DNA of 42,255 nucleotides from Hyphomicrobiales bacterium (GCA_900465665.1 UBJO01000012.1:1-42255); one strand, 5' to 3'. Shown: positions 35,958-42,255, counted from the first letter of the stretch. Numbers and translations: made by a program. Notes: generated by a model not told the origin, from the sequence alone.

Positions 35958-36147
35958 CACGTCTCGCGAACTCAATACAATCGATAACGCAATACCAACG
36001 AGACAGCTCAACCTAACATCCCGCGCGCCGCCTTGCACTTCGCTCATTCGGATGAGGTTCGCAGGCTTGCATCAGGCAATGGGAGCACGCGCCGCTTACA
36101 GCGCTGCGTATCTTCGGCAGGCCAAAGCAGGTTCGTCAGCGACCACC

Positions 36148-36264
36148 TCAGCGCCGGGGAAAATCATTCCATCCGGAAGCGCGCGCCTTCGCGAACACGA
36201 TCTGCGCCTCACGCCCCAGAAAGAGCAGGCCGAAGATGCCCAAAATCGTCAGGATATCCCACAT
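36148..36264 (-). CDS. Small single-span membrane protein (38 residues)
   Basis: 38 residues: an N-terminal hydrophobic helix (MWDILTILGIFGLLFLG) followed by a short charged tail ending WNDFPRR. GGGGAG lies seven bases before the ATG, and a terminator follows 190 bases downstream on the same strand. I do not recognise the protein. The good ribosome-binding site, membrane helix and downstream terminator support it being real. It could be a small modulator of a membrane enzyme, but no partner is evident. Confidence 0.5.
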   Translation of the reverse strand: MWDILTILGIFGLLFLGREAQIVFAKARASGWNDFPRR

Positions 36265-36555
36265 GTACGCTCTCCCCATTGCGTTGCGGGCCGTGCCTCA
36301 GACCCCTCATGACACGGCCCGCCCAATCCAAACGCGACCGCCATCACGTTTCAGGACGATGGCACTCATATGCGACATCAATGCGTCGCGGTATCGCGAA
36401 TTCTCGGGATGTGGCCGTTTGGCGCATCAACATATGTTCAAGTTCTGTCGAAGGGGTTTGGGCGTGCAATACCTGAGGCGTGCCAATTCAGTGATGCCGT
36501 CGCCCGGCTGAACCGCGAGCTCGACGTTCTCGATTCTGCGATGAAGCGGCTATAT
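36265..36555. other. Region without recognised genes
   Basis: About 290 bases between the small membrane protein and the hypothetical gene at 36556. Short open frames exist on both strands, but none has a convincing start or recognisable product. Confidence 0.4.
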
Positions 36556-36846
36556 TCATTCGCCCCACGCGTAGCGTAACAGATCGACGATAGCCATTGA
36601 CGCGGTCGAAAATGCCACGAGCGCTGCTAGGAAGCGATCCCTCCCCGATAGCCTGATCGTCGTCTCGATACGGTGACCGTCCCAGTAGACATCGCCGGTA
36701 TCTTTGTGGATGCCAAATAAGGTAAGGCCGGAGATCGAGATTGGAACGACCCTATCCGGCCAGTCGCCAGGCGGGATGGCGTCAGAGACCTTCATTCGCC
36801 GCATCGCTTCCCAATCGATATTCTGCGTTTGTTGCTTGGGCACCAT
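36556..36846 (-). CDS. Hypothetical protein with C-terminal membrane helix
   Basis: 96 residues, not recognised. The first 70 residues are soluble-looking and the C-terminus (FLAALVAFSTASMAIVDLL) is a likely membrane anchor, so it may be tail-anchored. GGGAG lies four to five bases before the ATG. It is the last of three minus-strand genes separated by 11 bases or overlapping by one, so it probably belongs to one operon with the two genes upstream. Confidence 0.6.
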   Translation of the reverse strand: MVPKQQTQNIDWEAMRRMKVSDAIPPGDWPDRVVPISISGLTLFGIHKDTGDVYWDGHRIETTIRLSGRDRFLAALVAFSTASMAIVDLLRYAWGE

Positions 36847-36857
36847 CGATCTCCCTG

Positions 36858-37394
36858 TCAGCGCTGTTTCTCGTCGGCGTAGCTTAGGCGGATCCTGTTC
36901 CTGTCCTCAAACCATTGGGCAGGCGTCCGTATCTGCTTCTGATCCATTCGCATGTACGGAAGGCATAGATCGGGGAATCGCTTATGCCAGTCGTTGATCC
37001 TGCTCTCGATACTCCGCGCTGCCGCTGTGATCTCGGTGGCCTTACTTGGATCGGTCTCCTTCTCGGCTCGGATGAGGTGCGGTAAAACCTCCCACATGGT
37101 CGTAGCAAGCTCGTTTATTGCGGCTACAACTTCCTCTCCGAATAAGAACCTCGCCTTCCGCTCCATTCGTCCTAAAGCACGGGCAATGGTTTTGATCTTA
37201 GTCGTAGGCGTTGCCGAGCGCATGTAGTCTCGGTGAAGCTCCATCACGTCATCGAAGAACGCCAGCCTGCGATCGAACAGATCAAGGACCACTTTCTGGT
37301 GCGCAGTTCGCCACTGCAGAAAGGCGATCACGGCAACGGCAACCGCGACAACGGGGGTGAGTAGAGCTTGAAAGGTCTGGATCCAGGTGGGCAT
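36858..37394 (-). CDS. Hypothetical membrane-anchored protein (178 residues)
   Basis: An N-terminal membrane helix (LLTPVVAVAVAVIAFLQW, about residues 11-28) is followed by a mostly helical, charged cytoplasmic-looking domain (KVVLDLFDRRLAFFDDVMELHRDY; then ARSIESRINDWHKRFPDLCLP). I do not recognise the family by name. The ATG overlaps the stop of the upstream gene by one base (TGATG), indicating translational coupling. Confidence 0.65.
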   Translation of the reverse strand: MPTWIQTFQALLTPVVAVAVAVIAFLQWRTAHQKVVLDLFDRRLAFFDDVMELHRDYMRSATPTTKIKTIARALGRMERKARFLFGEEVVAAINELATTMWEVLPHLIRAEKETDPSKATEITAAARSIESRINDWHKRFPDLCLPYMRMDQKQIRTPAQWFEDRNRIRLSYADEKQR

Positions 37395-37702
37395 CACTGC
37401 TGAGCCCGCCGATTAAAGGACGCGACAACATCGTTGTACTCGGCCACCGCCTGCTTGCTCTCGCTCTCGACGCAAGCCAGGTACTTCTCGACGGAAGCTT
37501 TGAACTGCTGGACCTCACGGCGGCAGGTGTCGAAGTCGAGGCTATCGGTGAATGGAAGGTAGCTTGACGCACAAAACGGCTTTTCGGGGCGCTTAAGCTG
37601 GCGGTCCTGCATGAGTGGTCGGAACTCGGAGCATTCAACGTCGAACGCTTTGGCGTCTGTGGACGCCATTATAGCCACTGCAAGTATCATGACCAACTTC
37701 AT
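37394..37702 (-). CDS. Secreted hypothetical protein with four cysteines
   Basis: 102 residues with a clear Sec signal peptide (MKLVMILAVAIMASTDAKA). The mature part has four Cys in two pairs, VEC and FCAS, then TCRREVQQFKASVEKYLACV, suggesting two disulfides in the periplasm. The pattern Cys-x3-Val-x2-Phe-x6-Tyr-x2-Cys resembles small uncharacterised rhizobial periplasmic proteins. GGGGGA lies six bases before the ATG. First gene of a three-gene cluster. Confidence 0.65.
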   Translation of the reverse strand: MKLVMILAVAIMASTDAKAFDVECSEFRPLMQDRQLKRPEKPFCASSYLPFTDSLDFDTCRREVQQFKASVEKYLACVESESKQAVAEYNDVVASFNRRAQQ

Positions 37703-37961
37703 CCGCGATCCCCCGTTTCGACAACGTGTGGCAGACTGGGGGTTGAGCAGTCAATGCTACTTCGCCGAGAGCCTCACGCCTGGCCCGCCCTCGATTATCG
37801 CGCCCGCTCCGAGGAGGGATATGCTGGTGGAGGCGAAAGGTTCGCCCGGGCAACATTGGGCAGGCGTGTTGCCAAGAATTTTTGTAAATCTGCAGAATGT
37901 TACCCTAACCTTGCGCCTGGGCGGCGTCGAGGCAACAAAATCGGTGTAAGTTCTTAAAAAA

Positions 37962-38006
37962 TGGTGCCGCTTGCAGGACTCGAACCTGCGACCCCATCAT
38001 TACGAA
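37962..38006 (-). other. 3' fragment of tRNA-Thr(CGU): attachment site of the integrative element
   Basis: On the minus strand this is the 3' 45 bases of a tRNA. It starts at the anticodon loop TTCGTAA (anticodon CGU), then TGATG, the variable loop, a perfect T-arm GCAGG-TTCGAGT-CCTGC, acceptor AAGCGGC and ACCA. The bases before the loop (CCGCG) cannot pair with TGATG, so the 5' half is missing. The integrase gene ends 50 bases away. The element therefore lies to the right and the rebuilt tRNA should be at its far end. Confidence 0.85.
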
Positions 38007-38056
38007 CGCGGTCCGAAGGCCAGCATTCTCAGGGTGTCTAGGCCGCCATGCGCCAT

Positions 38057-38830
38057 TCATGCGCCAACCGGGAAAAGCTTCGCCGCAATTCCATCCATGA
38101 TTGTCTTGTGGTCATCGCTCGGAAAGAGGTGTCCATATCTGTCCATCGTCACCGCAAGGGTGGAGTGTCCGGCAAAGGTCTGCACGGTTTTTGGCTGGAA
38201 GCCGGCCTCAATCCATGTCGAGATGGCGAAGTGCCGGAGGGCGTGCCATGTGAAGTCTTTGAACTCCCCGCCGGCCTCTCGCACTTTCTTTCGGGCTTTC
38301 TCCATGGTGGGTTGGAAGGCCCTGTCCCGCATGTTCTTGTAGGAAGCATACCGGCCAACCAAGTTGGGAAATACCAAGTCTTCGTCCTTGGAGAACTCAG
38401 TGCGCAGCTTCCATGCCTTGAGGAGCGCCACAATGGTTGCTCCCATGGGCACCGTTCGGATACCTGCCAAGCTCTTGGTGGTGTCTTCATTTCGGTAGCG
38501 GTCCACAGCTCGCTCCACGTTGATCTCCCCCACCTTCAGGTTAACGTGCTTCCAGCGGAGGGCAAGCAGCTCGGAGACCCTTAGGCCTGTCGCGGCGGAG
38601 AAGACCACACGCACCTTGAAGTCTTCCGAGCACGCCTCAATGAATGCCGCAATGTCTGCCTTTGAGGGCGGGTAAACCTTCTTGGCCCCCTCGTTCCGTT
38701 TCCCGATGACCTTTGTGCCCGCCGCTACGTTCTCGGCAGTAACGTGGTGCTCACCAAAGGGCAGGCGGAAGAGCCAACCTTCCGGGAGCTCCTCCGTGGC
38801 GGGGATGGGTCTGAGAGTGAAAGCGGCCAT
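38057..38830 (-). CDS. int: Tyrosine recombinase/integrase, N-terminally short
   Basis: 257 residues with a complete catalytic domain: Arg84 (TGLRVSELL), Lys119, His196-Ala-Leu-Arg199, His222 (GHSTL) and the nucleophile Tyr232 (DRYGH). The catalytic domain starts near PPSKADI (residue 54). The preceding 53 residues contain the usual linker (ENVAAGTKVIGKRN) but not the helical core-binding domain of about 90 residues that integrases need to clamp DNA. The ATG overlaps the stop of the S24-like gene by one base (TGATG). It probably catalysed insertion into tRNA-Thr; activity alone is doubtful unless another protein supplies DNA binding. Confidence 0.85.
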   Translation of the reverse strand: MAAFTLRPIPATEELPEGWLFRLPFGEHHVTAENVAAGTKVIGKRNEGAKKVYPPSKADIAAFIEACSEDFKVRVVFSAATGLRVSELLALRWKHVNLKVGEINVERAVDRYRNEDTTKSLAGIRTVPMGATIVALLKAWKLRTEFSKDEDLVFPNLVGRYASYKNMRDRAFQPTMEKARKKVREAGGEFKDFTWHALRHFAISTWIEAGFQPKTVQTFAGHSTLAVTMDRYGHLFPSDDHKTIMDGIAAKLFPVGA

Positions 38831-39285
38831 CAGCTCAGCGCCGTGCCTTCCATTGAGCCGATGCACTTGTGGATACCCAGAAGGCTGTCAGCGGGGAAGA
38901 ACAGCGTGCGAGCCGGGTTGAGCATCCGCACCATGACCATCGGCTTCACGTTGCCGTACCGCACCCTATTGCGACCCTGCCAGTAATCCCACGTGGGGCC
39001 GGCAATGAGCTGTTTGAATAGCACTTGCGTCTCGCCGGGCTTTAGGCTCTCCGGCTTGCGGAACAATGCCACGGGGTCGCCAATCTCCCAACGCTCGGTC
39101 TTGGAGAAGAGGAGCTTCTGGCCATCGAAGTAGAAGGGGTGCATGCAGTCCCCTGTGATTTCCATCGCGTAGACATCCGGCATGGTGGCCGGGTGCAAGC
39201 TCGGAGGCGGCGGCAGGAAGGCAGGCGTAGAGTCATGCGAAAGGGTTCTCGGCGCGTCTTGCGCCAAAGCGGAATTAGCTGACAT
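38830..39285 (-). CDS. S24/LexA-like peptidase-fold protein with Cys at the nucleophile position
   Basis: 151 residues without a DNA-binding domain. A Pro-rich N-terminus (LPPPPSLHPA) precedes an S24-like fold (about residues 38-140). VYAMEITGDCMHPFYFDGQ aligns with the usual GDSM nucleophile motif, but residue 47 is Cys instead of Ser. Lys91 (LFKQL) stands 44 residues on, the expected spacing for the catalytic Lys. Family members are phage repressors, LexA and UmuD. The N-terminus may carry the position of a cleavage site, but none is obvious. It is coupled to the integrase gene and divergent from an HTH gene. Confidence 0.72.
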   Translation of the reverse strand: MSANSALAQDAPRTLSHDSTPAFLPPPPSLHPATMPDVYAMEITGDCMHPFYFDGQKLLFSKTERWEIGDPVALFRKPESLKPGETQVLFKQLIAGPTWDYWQGRNRVRYGNVKPMVMVRMLNPARTLFFPADSLLGIHKCIGSMEGTALS

Positions 39286-39300
39286 GATGGAGTGCCCTGT

Positions 39301-39317
39301 TAGTAATTTTTACTAGC
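39301..39317. promoter_or_regulatory. Candidate operator between the S24-like and HTH genes
   Basis: TAGTAA-TTT-TTACTA (39301-39315) is a perfect inverted repeat just upstream of the S24-like gene. TACTAGC recurs at 39311-39317 and at 39367-39373, near the HTH gene start. Two related sites in a 108-base divergent region fit phage immunity-type control by the HTH protein. Confidence 0.55.
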
Positions 39318-39393
39318 ACGGAAAGACCACGTTAAGAGCTTCGTGTCAATCGTAACTATGAAAAAATACTAGCGCGAACATTGAGGGATATGC

Positions 39394-39630
39394 GTGCTGA
39401 CGGGAAATCAACTGAAGGCGGCAAGGGCCATTGTGGGCATGAGCCAGGGGCAGCTTGCTAAGCAGGCCGGCATCAACATTAACACGGTGGTCACGATGGA
39501 GAAGCAGGGTGCGGACCTGTTGACCAACGCCCCGGACAAGATTGAAGCCGTGAAGAACGCCTTGGAGAAGAGCGGCGTGGAGTTTCTCTTCACAGACAAT
39601 CAGCCCGGCGTTCGGCTTCGCAGGAAGTAG
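39394..39630 (+). CDS. XRE/Cro-type HTH regulator
   Basis: 78 residues. The helix-turn-helix occupies about residues 4-40 (LKAARAIVGMSQGQLAKQAGININTVVTME), and the C-terminal stretch GVEFLF...PGVRLRRK is typical of small rhizobial Xre-family proteins. The GTG start has GAGGG six bases before it. It is divergent from the S24-like gene, so the DNA-binding and S24 parts of a CI-type repressor are on separate genes here. It is probably the element's repressor. Confidence 0.8.
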   Translation: MLTGNQLKAARAIVGMSQGQLAKQAGININTVVTMEKQGADLLTNAPDKIEAVKNALEKSGVEFLFTDNQPGVRLRRK

Positions 39631-39635
39631 CCCAC

Positions 39636-39953
39636 TCAGGAAACCGTGAGGCCGGCTTCGCGGATGACACTGCTGTGGCTTAGACCACCATCGTATTGTC
39701 CCTCCATGCCGAGCCTCGGGGTCATCTTCCAGCCGTACCGAAGCACATTTGTCGGAGTCTTCACAAAAGGCAGGACAAGCCGGAGCAACTGGCTTTTCTC
39801 ATTCGAGACCGCACTTTGAACAGCCTTGCCGAGTGTGCCCGGGAGAAGCTCTTGCTGAAAGGTCGTGATGTTCGCCTCTCGCAGCGCGTCGGCGTCAAGG
39901 CCACGGCCCTCGGCATCAAACGCCTTGTCCACGCTACTCCTCCATGCTTGGCG
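39636..39953 (-). pseudogene. Fragment of a large phage virion protein gene (C-terminal side)
   Basis: The frame is open from 39953 after a TAG and lacks a native start; the GTG at 39932 is only the first possible start codon. The product contains FDAEGRGLDADALREAN, FQQELLPGTLGKAVQ and LVLPFVKTPTNVLRYGWK, blocks I associate with very large internal virion or tail proteins of podoviruses. It reads opposite to the fragment at 40410-41162 and looks like its continuation. It runs convergently to the HTH gene with a six-base gap. Confidence 0.6.
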
Positions 39954-40009
39954 CTACGCCTGGCTGATGGTGCGGCGCTAGGGTTTAGTGATTAACTCGC
40001 CGCTATTAC

Positions 40010-40147
40010 TTACGAGATAACGCTCGGGCGCATCCGAGAGACCACATCAATCTCATTGAAACCGATCACTTGTTTCTGCTTGGCCTCCCGCTGAGCCGAA
40101 CCCTCATGCCCACCAACTAGGATAACAGACATGCCATCAACCATCAT
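40010..40147 (-). CDS. Possible 45-residue protein
   Basis: Begins MMVDGMSVILVGGHEGS and ends MRPSVIS. GGAGG lies five to six bases before the first ATG, which is the main support. It is not recognised, and it could be a small phage protein or a chance frame in rearranged phage DNA. Confidence 0.35.
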   Translation of the reverse strand: MMVDGMSVILVGGHEGSAQREAKQKQVIGFNEIDVVSRMRPSVIS

Positions 40148-40179
40148 GCCGGACCTCCGGCTTGCGGGATGCTTTGCTC

Positions 40180-40482
40180 ATGGCTAGAGCTCCCGTCCAA
40201 CAAATACCGCTTAGCGCCCAGTTGCGGCCTGTTGCCGAGCCGGTAGACACCTACGTCAAGCCCGCCCAATCGCCTCTGCGTGATCTTGCCCAGTCGCTCG
40301 GCACCGTGGACAAGGCCATGCAGCAACTCCTTGAGACACGAGACCGCAAGGCCGAGGAGGATGCTGAGGTCCGGGGCAAAGCCGCCTTCTATGGTGACCA
40401 TTCTGGTGAGCTCGCCACAGCAAGCCGTTTGACCCAAGCTTGTTTGAGGGTCTCAGCAAGGACCGCTTCTATGACCTGCTAG
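40180..40482 (+). pseudogene. N-terminal fragment of a phage internal virion protein
   Basis: Starts MARAPVQQIPLSAQLRPV and includes DLAQSLGTVDKAMQQLLE, DRKAEEDAEVRGKAAFY and GDHSGE, a pattern seen at the N-terminus of podovirus internal core proteins (gp15-like). About residue 78 it changes into an unrelated frame: the following DNA codes, in another frame, for the next virion fragment. This marks a deletion junction near 40410. There is no strong ribosome-binding site. Confidence 0.5.
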
Positions 40483-41162
40483 CTGAAGCTCAGGGTAGTC
40501 CCGCGAAGCTGAAGGTGTTGGCGGACCCCGGCCTCTACCGCAAAATTATGGATACGGTGAACTATCTTCGGATAGCGTCTCTGGTGTCCGGCCCCAAGAC
40601 CCAGCTCATAAACATCATGACCAACGGGTACATGCTCGGAGCCCGGCCCTTAGAGCGCATCTTGGGTGGCACGTGGCAGGCCGTTCGGCACCCACTAGAC
40701 GAATTGCAATCCGGCACCGGACGGCAGCTCATCAAAGAGAACCTGAAGCAATACGCCTACTTCGGCACAGCGTTCATGGATGGCTTCTCGCAGGCCGTGA
40801 AGGCCTTCACCAGAAACGAGGGTCTGCTCCGCCCCCATGGGCACGACATCCAGAGCGCCGCTACTGATGGCGCTTGGCAAGTTCCTGGCACTCAGGCCCT
40901 CGGCAAGGGTTACTTCAAGCCTTGGACGAGTGTGGGCAACGTCACCTACAACGCCCTTTCCATTCCGCTCACTCCCTTTGGGGCCGCACCCCGTGTGCTT
41001 GGCGGTGTGGATGAACTTGTAAAGCAGATCACCTACCGGAGCCGCGTGATGGCGGCGGCACATATCGAAGGCATGGAGCAGGCCATTCAGTCCGGGCTCA
41101 AAGGCAAGGCCGCTAAGGACTACGTGAAGAGTTACGTGACCTCTAAGCTGAAGGTCATCTGA
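40410..41162 (+). pseudogene. Fragment of a large phage virion protein gene (internal part)
   Basis: About 250 codons open from 40410 after a TGA, without a native start (a TTG at 40440 is the first start-like codon). The product includes LFEGLSKDRFYDLLAEA, GPKTQLINIMTNGYM and PLERILGGTWQAVRHP, then YVKSYVTSKLK before the stop. It resembles the interior of giant podovirus virion proteins. The natural continuation appears to be the oppositely oriented fragment at 39636-39953. Confidence 0.6.
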
Positions 41163-41176
41163 AAGTCCAAGGCCGC

Positions 41177-41343
41177 CTCTTTCGATACAAAGGGAATGCT
41201 CATCTGCTCTTTACAAAGGGAATGCCCCCTAGAAATGCATAAAGCCCGCCGCTGGAGTGACCCAATGGCAGGCTTCTCTTTCGATACGCTGGGAATGCCT
41301 TTCGGTACTGTGGGAATGGTCTCTCTTCGATAATGAGGGAATG
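41177..41343 (+). repeat. Five direct repeats of about 22 bases
   Basis: Copies at 41177-41198, 41207-41224 (four bases shorter), 41276-41297, 41298-41318 and 41321-41343. The pattern is CTCTTTCGATAC, three variable bases, then GGGAATG. The last three copies are spaced by 21-25 bases, about two helical turns. The constant flanks with a variable centre look like a DNA-binding or recombination array rather than coding repeats, since the copies are not all in one frame. Confidence 0.85.
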
Positions 41344-41363
41344 CTATGGAGCGGGCTTTATGC
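41237..41363. repeat. 13-base inverted repeat bracketing part of the array
   Basis: GCATAAAGCCCGC at 41237-41249 and its exact complement GCGGGCTTTATGC at 41351-41363. The right copy covers the stop codon of the resolvase gene. The 101 bases between hold repeat copies three to five. Confidence 0.8.
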
Positions 41364-41987
41364 CGGCGTCTCGCTCTCCCTGAGGCGCTTCGCTAGGCGG
41401 GACAAGGTGGAGGTGGAGACCCCTGTGGCAGCAACGATGCTAGCCCACGTCTGGCCACCCTTGAGCATGGCGATGAGCGCCGCGTTGCGCTTCTCGTCTT
41501 CAGGGCGGCCCTTGAAGGCACCATCAGCCTTGGCCTTGGCGATGCCCTGAGCCTGCCGCCGCCTCCGGTCCTCGTAGTCCTTGCGTGCGATAGCTGCCAG
41601 CATGTCCAGCATCATGCCATTCACAGCGTCTAGCATGCGGGCAGAGAACTCATCGCCGCCTGTCTGCACAAGCTGGTGGGAAGTCGGGAGGTCCAGCGCC
41701 ACCACCCGAACACGCTTGATGGCAATCTCAGCCTTCAGCCTTTCCCAATCGCTGGCGTTAAGGCGGCTCAGTCGGTCAACCTGCTCCACCAGCAGCACGT
41801 CACCAGGCTGGCAGTCAGCCAGCAGACGGAAAAGCTCAGGGCGTTGCAAAGATGCTCCGCTCTCATTCTCTGTGTAGGTCGCTGCGATTTTGAGACCCCG
41901 CTCATTTACAAAGCGCTCTAGGTCTTCCTTTGCGCGGCTGGCGTCTTGCTCCTTGGTGGAGGCTCGAAGGTATGCCCGGATAAACAT
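41358..41987 (-). CDS. Serine recombinase (resolvase/invertase family)
   Basis: 209 residues. The N-terminal catalytic domain begins MFIRAYLRAST with the nucleophile Ser10, and VEQVDRLSRLN carries the conserved Arg/Asp positions. The C-terminal helix-turn-helix (AMLKGGQTWASIVAATGVSTSTLSRL) reads DNA. Length fits small resolvases and invertases. The ATG at 41987 has GAGGAG seven bases upstream; an in-frame start at 42002 is less likely. CTTCG/CGAAG repeats directly upstream look like its resolution site. It could resolve dimers or invert DNA within the element. Confidence 0.88.
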   Translation of the reverse strand: MFIRAYLRASTKEQDASRAKEDLERFVNERGLKIAATYTENESGASLQRPELFRLLADCQPGDVLLVEQVDRLSRLNASDWERLKAEIAIKRVRVVALDLPTSHQLVQTGGDEFSARMLDAVNGMMLDMLAAIARKDYEDRRRRQAQGIAKAKADGAFKGRPEDEKRNAALIAMLKGGQTWASIVAATGVSTSTLSRLAKRLRESETPA

Positions 41988-41999
41988 GCGAATGCTCCT

Positions 42000-42120
42000 C
42001 ACTTCGTTTTACATACTTCGTTATCTCACGCTTCGCTTTATGTGGTCAATAGGGCTTATCGAAGTGCGGCACGGCGGCGGATTGCGTGCTTCGCTTGATG
42101 TGTACCTTTTCGAAGTGAGC
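42000..42120. repeat. Candidate res site: CTTCG/CGAAG repeats upstream of the resolvase
   Basis: CTTCG-type half-sites at 42000, 42015, 42030 and 42088 (two of them as GCTTCGCTT-GATGTG or -TATGTG), with inverted CGAAG copies near 42060 and 42111. They form two inverted pairs, 42031-42063 and 42089-42114. Several subsites of differing spacer just upstream of the recombinase gene is the usual layout of a res site. Confidence 0.55.
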
Positions 42121-42255
42121 CAATAGCCAGGCCGAATGTCAGGGAGAGAGCTCAAGCTTGCGGGTGTGGTGCTGAGGTCCTTGAATTAAGCCAAGCTCTG
42201 GGGAGGAGCCGGTGGTCTCTTCCGGCTGGGGATGGGCTGCGGGCTCGCACCGGGG
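42121..42255. other. Window end, no gene recognised
   Basis: The last 135 bases contain no supported coding region. The sequence continues the integrative element beyond the window. Confidence 0.4.

Larger units (their letters stand above)
37962..42255. mobile_element. Left end of a decayed prophage-like integrative element
   Basis: From the tRNA-Thr fragment to the window end. Contents: tyrosine integrase, S24-like gene, HTH regulator, broken phage virion genes, a serine resolvase and two repeat clusters. The host side is left of 37962. No plasmid-transfer genes are seen in this part. The virion gene fragments suggest descent from a podovirus-type phage. The right boundary is outside the window. 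Confidence 0.78.

Noticed and set aside
35775..36047. Minus-strand open frame of 90 codons over the 35.9 kb terminator
   Set aside because: It reads through the terminator hairpin and into the antisense of the regulator gene.
36033..36579. Several plus-strand open frames in the region right of the regulator
   Set aside because: No ribosome-binding sites, hydrophobic pattern or recognisable similarity; they overlap the better-supported small membrane protein on the other strand.
37962..38006. A complete tRNA gene
   Set aside because: The 5' half is absent: the bases before the anticodon loop cannot form the anticodon stem and no GCCGCTT acceptor strand precedes it.
41177..41343. CRISPR array
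   Set aside because: The repeat has only three variable bases inside it and irregular or no spacers; no cas genes are nearby.
41177..41343. Coding repeat encoding F-D-T-x-G-M units
   Set aside because: Copies one, three and four share a frame but copies two and five do not, so conservation is at DNA level.

Overview
The window reads as a chromosomal segment of a Rhizobiaceae bacterium (Rhizobium / Agrobacterium / Sinorhizobium type). The GC content is high. Gene families, the frcCAK-pyrC ... pyrE-frk neighbourhood known from Sinorhizobium, and a CTTGAT-N17-CTATAT promoter typical of alphaproteobacteria all point there. Genes are densely packed, with many 1-4 base overlaps inside operons.

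Layout. (1) 0.1-3.8 kb: the distal part of a fructose ABC uptake operon (frcC, frcA, frcK) followed by pyrC. (2) 3.9-8.7 kb: two membrane diguanylate cyclases, a MgtC/DUF4010 membrane protein, and a DUF1772 membrane protein divergent from a TetR regulator. (3) 9.1-18.2 kb: pyrE, fructokinase, an alpha/beta hydrolase, a MocR-type regulator divergent from an EamA exporter, a small basic protein, pgi, a candidate small RNA and fadD. (4) 18.4-25.7 kb: a PRC-barrel protein, a GH2 beta-mannosidase, a glyoxalase-fold protein and an osmF-yehYXW-like osmoprotectant ABC operon. (5) 25.9-35.9 kb: cutC, then a regulon that looks dedicated to L-fucose or a related 6-deoxy/aldose sugar. It has a sugar ABC transporter, zinc alcohol dehydrogenase, fucose mutarotase, aldo/keto reductase, UxaA-family dehydratase and an unusual GntR/FCD regulator with two DNA-binding domains. 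(6) 35.9-37.7 kb: small proteins of unknown function. (7) 37.96 kb to the window end: one end of a decayed prophage-like integrative element inserted in the 3' half of a tRNA-Thr(CGU) gene.

How it works together. Regions 1 and 3 hold the fructose route: uptake (frcCA), phosphorylation (frk) and fructose-6-phosphate/glucose-6-phosphate interconversion (pgi). Two pyrimidine genes are interleaved. In region 5, the transporter operon and the UxaA-AKR-FucU operon carry the same 27-base sequence at nearly the same distance before their first genes, which suggests shared control by the adjacent GntR regulator.

The most unusual material is at the right end. A tyrosine integrase with all catalytic residues but no recognisable core-binding domain is translationally coupled to an S24-like peptidase that has Cys where Ser is expected. 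An HTH regulator is divergent from this pair across a short operator-like region. Fragments of phage virion genes lie in opposite orientations such that one inversion would place them head to tail. A serine resolvase is flanked on one side by five copies of a ~22-base repeat and on the other by resolution-site-like CTTCG/CGAAG repeats. All functional statements come from reading the sequence and from family knowledge; no database search was possible.
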